Numbered from the stretch's first letter, positions 18,575-26,052 are shown. The stretch: DNA of 27,008 nucleotides from Bacteroidota bacterium (GCA_013286985.1 JABDEQ010000034.1:1-27008); one strand, 5' to 3'. The notes: generated by a model not told the origin, from the sequence alone. Made by a program: numbers and translations.

Positions 18575-20509
18575 TTAGCGTAAAATGGTTGGTTTAATAA
18601 ATAATACAGTTACTACTTTGGAATTGGTTTTGGTACGGCTACTAAAAATCCATTTCAAAATAGGTATACGTGATAATATTGGAATACCTGACGACGTAAG
18701 GTCATTTTCATTCCTTTCAATACCTCCCAATAAAATAGTGTCCTCACTATGTACACGCAAACTAGATTCAAATTTACTAATGGCCTGTGGGGGTGGTGAT
18801 CCATCTGTTGGTATGGACGTAAAATCTGAAATATTCACCTTTATGCCTAATGTTACCTGATCATCACCCGAAACAATCGGTTTAATATCAACAGACAGGT
18901 CGGCTTCCACAGGTGTATAAGTATTAGTAAAAACTGAAGTGTTTGAAGCCGCTGACGCATACAAATTTTGGGTGCTATTTTTGTAGTATTGCTTACTGCC
19001 TATGCTCAAACTTGCTGTATGCCCATTCATTGCAGTCAACTTAGGGACGGATCTCACCTCTACATTATTGTTAGACTCCATCGCCTGTATAGTTGCGTAA
19101 AAATTGGGCACCACATGCCCCAGGTTGACAGAGGTAAAACTACTTATACTGCTTAAAAAACTGTTTATACTACTGGCACTAAAGGTAAAATTCACTCCAG
19201 GGAGAACGGTACCCCCTGTTTTTACACTATCTGACACCCCCGCGGTAATTCCGGTGGCGATGGTTCTTGTCTTGGTAAAATCAATCAATGTCACCTCAAT
19301 CAATACAACGGGAACCAGTTCATCCAATTGGTTAATAACGTGTTCAATTTCTCTTATCTGTGAACTTGAGCCTGATAATAAAATGGTATTCTGCTCCCTG
19401 AATTCTTTAATTTCAACTCCTTTTTTCCAGTCGGCAGGGATCATAGCCACTACGGTGTCAATAGAACGATTCTGCAAGTGGATTGCTTTAAATGCCCGCA
19501 GGCCTTCAAGTTTTTTATCGCCTATTAAATAAATGCCATTATCTGATTGAAAAGTGTAATCCGTTCCCTTGAATAACAAGCCCAAAAACTCATCGTATGG
19601 AATGTCATTCACATGAATATCAATATTGCCTTTGATCTCTGAATAAATGGAGTAATTGTACTTCATTTCCTGCGAAGCCTGCTTTACCAGGTTCAGGATT
19701 GGGGCATTGGTTGCATCCGCAGAAATGAGTTTTTGCCCATTTACAATCCTTGCAAACACACCTGTGGCACCACCCGCACCAAGCGGTGTTCCCGATGTTT
19801 TAAATGTTCGCCGAACAGAAGTTTTGTTGTCCCCGTTGATGTACAATTCTTCATTTTCCTCAAGCGGTTGAAACAGATAATAGTTATCATCAGTTTTAAT
19901 CATTTTAATATCGTTGGTATAGGCCAACTTGTCCATAGCGGTTTCAAACGGAGCCGAGGCGATAAATCCACTTACTTTTTTTCCCTGAAGTGAATTCGGA
20001 ACGATGACATTTTTACCGGATACCTGGGTTATTTTTTTGGCAACACTCGTAAGACTATCATTATCAAGTGTCAATGATAAAGTGCCGTCAGATCGATTGT
20101 AAGTCACTTTTATTTCCTTGACCGGAGGTTTGGCAAACTGCGCTGGGTCTGTGTAAGGAGTCACGTAAATAATAGTACCGACAACCGTAATATCCAGATT
20201 ATATTTTTGCGAGAGAAAAGCCAGGATGTTGGATGCAGTAACGTCGTTTAAATTGTCGTTAACCGGAAAACTCAGTTTTGGATCGACACTTATACTTAAA
20301 CTATTAGAACTGGCTATACCCGATAAGTACTGTTGCACAGAGCCATTTATCTGCAAAAACACCTTCTGATTTAATCCGGGAACGGTTTTCGCCAGGCTGT
20401 CCAGTTTCTTTTGAATAGCCACGATGCGTGGTGTTTGTTGGGCAAGCAGCTGCAGCGGGCAAATAAATAATAAGCAGATCAATACCGTTCTGGTAAGTTT
20501 TTTATACAT
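18575..20509 (-). CDS. gspD: Type II secretion/type IV pilus secretin, GspD-like
   Basis: This 644-aa protein starts with a signal peptide (LTRTVLICLLFICPLQLLA, then QQ). An STN-like N0 domain (~50-115, SISVDPKLSFPVNDNLNDV) and further N-domains follow. The C-terminal secretin domain begins near residue 400 with LVPVVLIEVTLIDF and contains VRSVPKLTAMNGHTASLSIG and the closing LLGGIERNEND, SGIPILSRIPILKWIF and VVTVLFIKPTIL motifs (~590-644). Secretins form the outer-membrane gate for folded substrates or pili. Whether it is closer to GspD or PilQ is uncertain. It is 8 bases after gspE and 8 before the GspL-like gene, so it is clearly cotranscribed. A separate pilotin is not evident in the operon. 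Confidence 0.92.
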   Translation of the reverse strand: MYKKLTRTVLICLLFICPLQLLAQQTPRIVAIQKKLDSLAKTVPGLNQKVFLQINGSVQQYLSGIASSNSLSISVDPKLSFPVNDNLNDVTASNILAFLSQKYNLDITVVGTIIYVTPYTDPAQFAKPPVKEIKVTYNRSDGTLSLTLDNDSLTSVAKKITQVSGKNVIVPNSLQGKKVSGFIASAPFETAMDKLAYTNDIKMIKTDDNYYLFQPLEENEELYINGDNKTSVRRTFKTSGTPLGAGGATGVFARIVNGQKLISADATNAPILNLVKQASQEMKYNYSIYSEIKGNIDIHVNDIPYDEFLGLLFKGTDYTFQSDNGIYLIGDKKLEGLRAFKAIHLQNRSIDTVVAMIPADWKKGVEIKEFREQNTILLSGSSSQIREIEHVINQLDELVPVVLIEVTLIDFTKTRTIATGITAGVSDSVKTGGTVLPGVNFTFSASSINSFLSSISSFTSVNLGHVVPNFYATIQAMESNNNVEVRSVPKLTAMNGHTASLSIGSKQYYKNSTQNLYASAASNTSVFTNTYTPVEADLSVDIKPIVSGDDQVTLGIKVNISDFTSIPTDGSPPPQAISKFESSLRVHSEDTILLGGIERNENDLTSSGIPILSRIPILKWIFSSRTKTNSKVVTVLFIKPTILR

Positions 20510-20517
20510 ATCGGGGT

Positions 20518-21951
20518 TTAGTAATTAAATAATAAGGGGAAGATTTCTTCTATAGAGGTTAAACCGGCATAAAACAATTGGAAGGCATTTTGAGCAAGCG
20601 TCTGCACGCCACGCTCATTCAACAATTCCTGGATATACATATTTCCTTTCTTTATTTCAAATGCCAGATCCTGGTCTATTGGTATTACTTCGTAAACAGC
20701 TTTACGGCCTTTATAACCAGTGTAATAACATTGATCGCATCCTTTGGTTATAAAATGCTGCTGTACCTTGGCAAATGGTTTAAACTGTTTGGGGTAAGCA
20801 CTATCGTCAAACTGCGTTTGTTGTTTGCAATACGGACATAAGAGACGTACTAAGCGTTGCGCAACCGTGGTATTCAATGTACTGGCTACTAAAAATGGAG
20901 GTATTCCCATGTCAATCAAGCGCGAAACGGTACCCCAGGCCGAATTGGTATGAATGGTAGATAACACTAGGTGACCGGTTAATGCGGCCCTAATGGCCAT
21001 ATTGGCCGTTTCGGTGTCCCTGATCTCGCCAACCATTATTACATCCGGATCCTGACGTAAAAAAGTCCGCAAAGCCGCCGCGAAAGATAGGCCTATCGAT
21101 TCCTTCAACTGTACCTGGTTAATACCTTCCAAGGTGTATTCTACCGGGTCCTCAATGGTCAGGATATTCGTGGTCTCTTTGTTGAGCAGTTTCAGCGTGG
21201 CATATAGGGTCGTTGTTTTACCAGATCCGGTCGGCCCGCTGATCAGCAAGATGCCATTAGGCCTTTTTGCTCCTTGTAAATAATTGTCCAAATCGAATTC
21301 TGAAAAGCCCAGGCTGTTGAGATCAATTTCTGTGGCATCATTATTCAATAGCCTTAAAACCACTTTTTCACCATACAAGGTGGGCAATATAGATACCCGG
21401 ATATCGAACTGCTGGTCGTTATATTTAAAATTGATCCGGCCATCCTGCGGCAAACGTTTTTCGGCGATATCCAGATTGGAAAGAATTTTTATTTTATTGA
21501 TCAGTGCCGGGTACTCGTCCCTTTTTAACAGATAACGTTCTACCATCATCCCATCTATCCGGATACGCACACGGCATTTATTTTCATAACTCTCGATATG
21601 AATATCACTGCTCTTTAAATTCTTGGCTTCCTGTATTAAATTCGTCAGGAAATTATCGGCATTGTTATGCAGTTGTAATTGGGCCGAACCCTGCATCGCG
21701 TTGTCCTTAATATAGTATTTGGAAAGCAGGCGTGCTATCGATTCAGCAGGTATGGGTTCAAGCTCAATCTCACTGTTCAGCAATATCTCCAGCTCTGAGG
21801 CGAGCAGGTTTTGATCAGCGCTTTGCTCACAATACAATAAAAACGAGCTATTTGATTTTGCTTTAGGTAAAATACGGTAGTGCCAGGCTTGGTCCTTGGT
21901 GAGCCAATGCAATTGATCCGTAAGTATAGTGATATCTCCCGTAAAACTCAT
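20518..21951 (-). CDS. gspE: Type II secretion/type IV pilus assembly ATPase, GspE-like
   Basis: The 477-aa protein has the complete GspE/PilB ATPase core. It contains SSDIHIE (~114-120), RLPQDGRI (~166-173), Walker A GPTGSGKT (239-246), Asp box LTIEDPVEY (~264-272), Walker B DPDVIMVGEIRD (301-312) and His box GHLVLSTIHT (326-335). A zinc-binding tetracysteine set follows: C372, C375, C405, C408. The N-terminal domain is short (~95 residues) compared with long PilB proteins, as in many GspE. It hydrolyses ATP at the inner membrane to drive pseudopilus assembly. Its ATG overlaps the prepilin peptidase stop by four bases (ATGA). All catalytic motifs are intact. Confidence 0.95.
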   Translation of the reverse strand: MSFTGDITILTDQLHWLTKDQAWHYRILPKAKSNSSFLLYCEQSADQNLLASELEILLNSEIELEPIPAESIARLLSKYYIKDNAMQGSAQLQLHNNADNFLTNLIQEAKNLKSSDIHIESYENKCRVRIRIDGMMVERYLLKRDEYPALINKIKILSNLDIAEKRLPQDGRINFKYNDQQFDIRVSILPTLYGEKVVLRLLNNDATEIDLNSLGFSEFDLDNYLQGAKRPNGILLISGPTGSGKTTTLYATLKLLNKETTNILTIEDPVEYTLEGINQVQLKESIGLSFAAALRTFLRQDPDVIMVGEIRDTETANMAIRAALTGHLVLSTIHTNSAWGTVSRLIDMGIPPFLVASTLNTTVAQRLVRLLCPYCKQQTQFDDSAYPKQFKPFAKVQQHFITKGCDQCYYTGYKGRKAVYEVIPIDQDLAFEIKKGNMYIQELLNERGVQTLAQNAFQLFYAGLTSIEEIFPLLFNY

Positions 21952-22469
21952 TTTGTGATAAGGCGTAACAACCAGGCATCGTCGGTAAGGTCAAAAAGAC
22001 GATACCACCAATGCCCTGCTAAAAGTAATGCAAAAATTAAGGCCTGCAAACCCGCAAGCGGAATATGATTAAATTTATTTTTAGTAACCAGGTTACGGAT
22101 TAACCAAAACAATAAAATCATCAGTAAACTGGCAACATAAAAAAACAAATAATTAAGCACTGATAAATAAAACGCAATACTCAGCAAAAAAAGGATATCA
22201 CCCCAACCAAGTAACGTTTGTGTTACATTGATCCATTTTTTGCTTTTTACCGAAAAGTAGATGGCGAGTATAAAAAGTTGTAAAGCTAAAAAAACAATAT
22301 TAATTGCCGAAGGTACCCAAGCATCACTCATGGTTTGATGTTGCAGCTTCAGGATAAATAAGCCAGCTGTCAATAATGGAAACAAATACCAGTGTACAGA
22401 ACGGCTTAGGATATCCTCCAGGAATATCAATAACAAAACACCAATACTCAGCAAATGGAACAGCAACAC
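21948..22469 (-). CDS. Short A24-type prepilin peptidase
   Basis: This 173-aa, strongly hydrophobic protein has about six transmembrane stretches. It carries the two aspartates expected of A24 aspartyl proteases: Asp19 in LLLIFLEDILSRSVHW and Asp91 in LLGWGDILFLLS, the GxGD motif. It lacks the N-terminal methyltransferase domain of full-length PilD, so it should cleave the pseudopilin leader but not methylate the new N terminus. It starts directly after the pseudopilin stop (no intervening base) and overlaps gspE by four bases. The pseudopilin is the obvious substrate. Sequence divergence is high, so the call rests on the two motifs, topology and context. Confidence 0.8.
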   Translation of the reverse strand: MLLFHLLSIGVLLLIFLEDILSRSVHWYLFPLLTAGLFILKLQHQTMSDAWVPSAINIVFLALQLFILAIYFSVKSKKWINVTQTLLGWGDILFLLSIAFYLSVLNYLFFYVASLLMILLFWLIRNLVTKNKFNHIPLAGLQALIFALLLAGHWWYRLFDLTDDAWLLRLITK

Positions 22470-22895
22470 TTAATCGGGGGTAACTTCTTTTAGATTTTTA
22501 TCCTGGTCAATTTCCCAAACATTAAACGTCCCGTTACCATTGAAATCAACTACTGCTGTTGCTCTGGCCGTAAAACCGGCATTGGTAGCGCTTACAATTT
22601 CAATACGGTAGTTGGCCCGGCCGTTTTTTGCGTCGGTTACCAGCGGATCCTGTATAAATCCAATTTCGGTAAAGTCTTTCGAGTATTTGGAATGCTCATA
22701 AAAATAGCTTTGCTCAAGTGTTTGGATGTGAGTAAGCTGGGTTTTGGCTTCTACACTTTTGGCTTTGGTAATTAAAGGCAATAAATTGGGTAAAGCCAGC
22801 AATACCAGGATACCGATAATTACCAGTACCACCAAAATTTCAGTAAGGGTATAAGCTTTAACGCGTTTTTTTAATAAAGGTATAGGCAATTTCAT
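22470..22895 (-). CDS. Type II secretion pseudopilin (GspG/PilA-like)
   Basis: The 141-aa protein has a class III signal: basic leader MKLPIPLLKKRVKA, then YTLTEILVVLVIIGILVLLA, with Glu at mature position +5 and a hydrophobic helix. The residue before the predicted cleavage is Ala14 rather than the usual Gly. The globular part has KAKSVEAKTQLTHIQTLEQS, typical of GspG/PilA, and ends in FNGNGTFNVWEIDQDKNLKE. The DFNGNGTFNVWEID stretch recalls the calcium site of GspG, though whether calcium is bound is unknown. It is the first gene of the secretion operon and is followed at once by its likely peptidase. As the only pilin-like gene here it should be the major pseudopilin. Confidence 0.88.
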   Translation of the reverse strand: MKLPIPLLKKRVKAYTLTEILVVLVIIGILVLLALPNLLPLITKAKSVEAKTQLTHIQTLEQSYFYEHSKYSKDFTEIGFIQDPLVTDAKNGRANYRIEIVSATNAGFTARATAVVDFNGNGTFNVWEIDQDKNLKEVTPD

Positions 22896-23567
22896 TTTTC
22901 AAATATGTAACTATTCTAATCAGTTCAAAAGAAAATGTTAAAAAAGATATCCGGTATCAATTTAATTGGATAGTTGTAAGTCGGCGCACACGCGGCCAAT
23001 TAGGAGATTAAGTGTCTGCTGACTAATTGACTTATGATGTCCCACGGATACAGGACACGAAGAAAACACCCCGAAACAGGCGATACAAGCGATCTTTGAA
23101 AATCAATAAGTTAACATGCCGGATGGGCCACTTTGGGACAAATGGGACAAAAATTCAAAAAAAATGTATCCTGTTTTATCCAATTTTCATCTATTAACAT
23201 AACTGCATCTTTCTTTTTACTCTATCAATAATAAGATATTTACAATCATCACTTCCCGATACAATAATTAATTTAATACTGACTATCAACAAGTTACATG
23301 TTTTAAGTTACAAATAAATAACAATTTTTTTTATCTACTTTTAAAATCATTTAATGTGGGAAACCTTAGTTTCCAGAACACAAATCTGGCAATCTAATCA
23401 AGTTGTTTTCCTCAAATCCCCCTATAAAAAATCTGGAAACTATGCTCCGAAGAGCATCAGTCGCCCTAAATATATTAAGCCGCCACTCATTTTTGATTAT
23501 AAAACGCAAATAGAATTTTAATTTAATAGAGGATTATTAAACTTGCAGAAATTATAAGTAAATAATT
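22896..23567. promoter_or_regulatory. Divergent intergenic region with repeats and hairpins
   Basis: This gap separates the secretion operon from the SDR gene and should carry both promoters. It contains a tandem 9-base repeat TGGGACAAA (23134-23142, 23143-23151). It also has hairpins GGAAAC-CTTA-GTTTCC (23359-23374) and ATGCTC-CGAA-GAGCAT (23442-23457). A CAATTAG/CTAATTG inverted repeat lies near 23000-23030. A 55-codon ORF (23354-23521) overlaps both hairpins and is not called. Confidence 0.5.
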
Positions 23568-24344
23568 ATGAACGAGTATGCCCTTATTACCGGCGCGAGT
23601 AAAGGAATCGGCAGGTCTGTTGCATTACAACTAGCAGGTTTGGGCTACAACCTGTTATTAACAGCACGGTCTGAACCGGAACTGCAACAATTGGCTCAGC
23701 TAATTAAAAAAGATTACAATGTTAATGCCGATTACCTTGCTATTGACTTGTCAGAAGATGGCGCAGCCGCAAAACTTTCCGGCTGGTGTAAAGAGTCGAC
23801 GTTTCCTGTATCTGTATTAATCAATAATGCAGGTTTCGGTGCCTGGGGCAATTTTGAGGAATTGGATCTGCAAGAACAAATAAAAATGCTCAACCTGAAT
23901 ATTAACGCATTAGTTGAGCTTACTTATTTTCTGCTGCCTGTGTTAAAGAAACAAAATACAGCATTTATACTAAACGTAGCGAGCACGGCAGCCTATCAGG
24001 CCGTTCCTACCTTGGCATTATATTCGGCAAGTAAGGCTTTTGTATTGTCTTTTAGCAGGGCATTAAGATATGAGCTGATAGATACAACTGTTTCTGTAAG
24101 CTGCCTCTGCCCTGGTCCCACGGATACCGGCTTTGCTCATCGTGCCGGTATGGATGCACTGGCCGAACTGGCGACAAAGTTTAACATGCAGCCAAATGAA
24201 GTAGCAAAAATTGGATTAAAAGGGATGTTCAATAAAAAAGCAGAGATTATACCGGGCTTTTTAAATAAGCTCTCTGCAACCGGCGCAAGGCATCTTAACA
24301 AATCACTTATCGAGCGCATTACCAATAACTTATATAAAAAATAA
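23568..24344 (+). CDS. Short-chain dehydrogenase/reductase (SDR)
   Basis: The 258-aa protein is a complete classical SDR. It has TGASKGIG near residues 8-15 for cofactor binding, NNAG near residues 87-90, catalytic Ser in NVASTAAYQ and the YSASK active-site motif (Tyr ~151, Lys ~155), followed by CPGPTDTGF. An Arg after the first strand (TARSEPELQQL) favours NADP(H), which is an inference from the usual rule. The substrate cannot be read from the sequence; the closest general type is the DltE/YqjQ-like group of small oxidoreductases. Gene length is normal. It lies upstream of the sulfur-related cluster on the same strand, but 240 bases with their own regulatory signals separate it, so it is probably an independent unit. 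Confidence 0.92.
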   Translation: MNEYALITGASKGIGRSVALQLAGLGYNLLLTARSEPELQQLAQLIKKDYNVNADYLAIDLSEDGAAAKLSGWCKESTFPVSVLINNAGFGAWGNFEELDLQEQIKMLNLNINALVELTYFLLPVLKKQNTAFILNVASTAAYQAVPTLALYSASKAFVLSFSRALRYELIDTTVSVSCLCPGPTDTGFAHRAGMDALAELATKFNMQPNEVAKIGLKGMFNKKAEIIPGFLNKLSATGARHLNKSLIERITNNLYKK

Positions 24345-24385
24345 AATAAGTTTTGCATTTATAAATATTTCTCTACATTTGCATT

Positions 24386-24410
24386 GTCTACTATATCTAT
24401 AGACATAGTA
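24386..24410 (+). promoter_or_regulatory. Dyad operator-like motif upstream of the Cys leader
   Basis: GTCTA (24386-24390) and TAGAC (24400-24404) form an inverted repeat with a 9-base spacer, extendable by one T-A pair. The 25-base block matches the block at 26107-26131 at 17 positions, including the central TCTATAGA. The change of the outermost pair from G-C here to A-T there keeps the symmetry. It lies about 40 bases before the leader ORF, so it probably binds a dimeric regulator. The regulator is not in the window. Confidence 0.6.
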
Positions 24411-24451
24411 TTTAATTGAATAATAAACAACATATCCCAACATCGCCATCC

Positions 24452-24499
24452 ATGCAAATGCACCTATCCTCCGGGGTCATGTGTTGCTGTTGTTGTTAA
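24452..24499 (+). CDS. Poly-cysteine leader peptide (attenuator uORF)
   Basis: This 15-codon ORF reads MQMHLSSGVMCCCCC then TAA, with Cys codons TGT TGC TGT TGT TGT at 24482-24496. It lies between an operator-like dyad and the start of the dioxygenase gene 86 bases downstream. Five consecutive codons for one of the rarest amino acids immediately before a stop is the hallmark of an amino-acid-responsive leader peptide. Ribosome stalling when Cys-tRNA is scarce could change folding of the mRNA or translation of the next gene. CCGGGG (24471-24476) can pair with CCCTGG (24505-24510, one G-U), placing all Cys codons in the loop, and CTGC/GCAG near 24532-24549 can form another small stem. No classical terminator is obvious. 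Poly-Cys leader ORFs are known before sulfur genes in mycobacteria; function here is inferred. Confidence 0.78.
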   Translation: MQMHLSSGVMCCCCC

Positions 24500-24585
24500 T
24501 ACTTCCCTGGTCATTCATTTCAACATTCTGATCTGCCGGTTATAAAGCAGTTTCTCATTTATTCATATTTTTAATTTCTTATTTC

Positions 24586-25392
24586 ATGTCAATTCTATAT
24601 CCAAAGTATACCCTTGGTTCTGTAATCACCGCTGAACAACGTCACTTTTTTAACGAAAATGGATTCATCCACTTTAAAAACTTCATTAAACCCGAAACAG
24701 TTGCTGATATTATTCGTGCATCTGAACAGGTACAGCAAAACTGGATCAGCAATAACATTGAAAAAATAAACGGAGTACCAATTAAGTATGGAAAGGACCT
24801 GGATGGTACTGCTATTGTACAGCGCTTTGCATTTATCAATCTGCATCACCCAATTTTTTCTGAATTCACAAAAGATCCACGATTTAATGTACTGCTCAAC
24901 CTGGTTGGCGCAGGTGCGCGTTTAGGCACTACCGAAAAAGACGGAATGGTGCTTAATCACTATGTAAACGGGCCCAATAGCAGCTTTACCAAAATGGGCT
25001 GGCATACCGATGGCTTAAGGGATATTTTCCACGGTCAAAAGCTAAACCCAATGCTCAATGTGGGTATCCACCTAAGCACCTTAAAACCCGAAAACGGCGG
25101 ACTAAGAATCCTTCCCGGCACACATAAACAAAACCTGTACAGCATGTTGTTCCGCAAAAAATATTTCCTGGACAATAATGCCGATAAAAACGAAGTAGCG
25201 ATCATTCCGGAAGCAGGTGACTTAACTATACACGATGGTCGCTTATGGCATCGTGTAGCACAGTCTTCTGTTATTGGCGAAGAGAGCCGCAGAAGAGTGA
25301 TCTATATCCCCATTATAGCCGGTAAATATGCGCCAAAACATGAGGATAGTCCCACGGCATTTTATCAACGTTTTGCAAGCCTGGTTAAATAA
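24586..25392 (+). CDS. PhyH-like Fe(II)/2-oxoglutarate-dependent dioxygenase
   Basis: The 268-aa protein has the phytanoyl-CoA dioxygenase fold markers. FFNENGFIHFKNFI lies at the start (~21-34). The HxD iron motif is His140 and Asp142 in GWHTDGLRD. HLSTLKPENGGLRILPGTHK (~164-183) follows, and the distal iron ligand is probably His222 in HDGRLWHRVAQ. RRR at 235-237 would supply the Arg that binds the 2-oxoglutarate carboxylate. The enzyme should therefore oxidise an organic substrate using O2 and 2-oxoglutarate; the substrate is unknown. It contains no Cys. The Cys-codon leader upstream and the encapsulin gene downstream suggest a role in sulfur scavenging, for example oxidative release from an organosulfur compound by analogy with TauD/AtsK-type dioxygenases. 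This is inference, since those belong to a different subgroup. Confidence 0.88.
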   Translation: MSILYPKYTLGSVITAEQRHFFNENGFIHFKNFIKPETVADIIRASEQVQQNWISNNIEKINGVPIKYGKDLDGTAIVQRFAFINLHHPIFSEFTKDPRFNVLLNLVGAGARLGTTEKDGMVLNHYVNGPNSSFTKMGWHTDGLRDIFHGQKLNPMLNVGIHLSTLKPENGGLRILPGTHKQNLYSMLFRKKYFLDNNADKNEVAIIPEAGDLTIHDGRLWHRVAQSSVIGEESRRRVIYIPIIAGKYAPKHEDSPTAFYQRFASLVK

Positions 25393-25398
25393 CAAGCG

Positions 25399-25476
25399 AT
25401 GATTATTGCTATTATTATCGGCTACTTTATCCGGAGGAAAAGATTGGCTACCGTAAAAGTTAAGGTACTAAACTAA
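25399..25476 (+). CDS. Candidate 25-aa membrane micropeptide
   Basis: An ATG six bases after the dioxygenase stop opens a 25-codon ORF starting MIIAIIIGYFIRRKR, a short hydrophobic helix followed by a basic tail, the usual layout of single-span micropeptides. No strong ribosome-binding site is visible. It could be a real small membrane protein or chance in AT-rich DNA; I do not recognise it. Confidence 0.25.
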   Translation: MIIAIIIGYFIRRKRLATVKVKVLN

Positions 25477-25525
25477 ATATGCTAAACCACACCATAATTA
25501 AATAAGAAATTCATCATATTTAAAA

Positions 25526-25610
25526 GTTAGTAGCCTAAATGAGGTTTAGGCTCCGGAAGATAATCATATCTCCCCCGGCGGTGGGTTTCCGCCGGTGACT
25601 TTAACCTAAC
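25526..25610 (+). promoter_or_regulatory. Structured intergenic RNA candidate (multi-hairpin leader)
   Basis: Directly upstream of the secreted-protein gene, three hairpins follow one another. AGCCTAAA/TTTAGGCT (25532-25539, 25545-25552), GG-AGAT/ATCT-CC (25555-25561, 25568-25573, one bulge) and CCGGCGG/CCGCCGG (25575-25581, 25589-25595) could be closed by GTTAG/CTAAC (25526-25530, 25606-25610) into a four-way junction. The last element ends 10 bases before the ATG. It matches no riboswitch consensus I know. It may be a cis-regulatory RNA, a processing site or partial terminator between two cotranscribed genes. Confidence 0.45.
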
Positions 25611-25620
25611 ACTTATAAAC

Positions 25621-26052
25621 ATGAAAAAAACAGCAGCTATTTTAATTATCCTGATTTTAGTTATTGTACATAACCGACTATTTGCGCAAACCACTACAGG
25701 TAATCTCACCATCGAAAGCTATTACAAAGTAAAATGGGGCTATGCCGATGAGTTTATTGCTTTATGGAAAAAGAACCATTATCCGCTCCTTAAAAAACTA
25801 CAGGATAAAGGCGATATCGTTAACATCAAAGCCGAAACGCCTGTTCTGCATAGCAGTGAAGACAGCCGCTGGGATTTTAAAGTAGCCATAACTTTTAAAA
25901 ATGAACACCTGGCCCTGGATTACAGCATTGTTGATCCCTTTAAAAAAGACCTTTATCCCGATCAGGAAAGCTATAAAGCAGCAGAACAGCACCGCTTTGA
26001 ACTGCTTATTTCACATTGGGATGCAATTGTGGAACCAGTGCCTCTGCCTTAA
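25621..26052 (+). CDS. Small secreted protein, possible dimeric alpha/beta-barrel fold
   Basis: This 143-aa protein begins with a signal peptide (MKKTAAILIILILVIVHNRL, cleavage probably FA-QT), so it is exported. The mature part (YYKVKWGYADEFIALWKKNH, KVAITFKNEHLALDYSIVDP) has the alternating strand-helix-strand pattern of small dimeric alpha/beta-barrel proteins such as EthD/ABM-like families; this is pattern-based only. The mature protein contains no Cys and no Met at all; the only Met is the initiator. That would suit a protein made under sulfur limitation. It lies between the dioxygenase and the encapsulin genes with no operator dyad of its own, so cotranscription with the dioxygenase is likely. 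Function unknown. Confidence 0.78.
   Translation: MKKTAAILIILILVIVHNRLFAQTTTGNLTIESYYKVKWGYADEFIALWKKNHYPLLKKLQDKGDIVNIKAETPVLHSSEDSRWDFKVAITFKNEHLALDYSIVDPFKKDLYPDQESYKAAEQHRFELLISHWDAIVEPVPLP

Noticed and set aside
23354..23521. Plus-strand 55-codon ORF before the SDR gene
   Set aside because: It spans two hairpins in a promoter region and has no domain features or homology that I recognise.
25570..25600. FMN riboswitch-like CCGGCGGTGGGTTT segment
   Set aside because: Only the local GGCGGT string is similar; the other conserved FMN-element segments are absent, and the stretch is fully explained as one perfect hairpin. SAM-I and TPP consensus segments are also absent.
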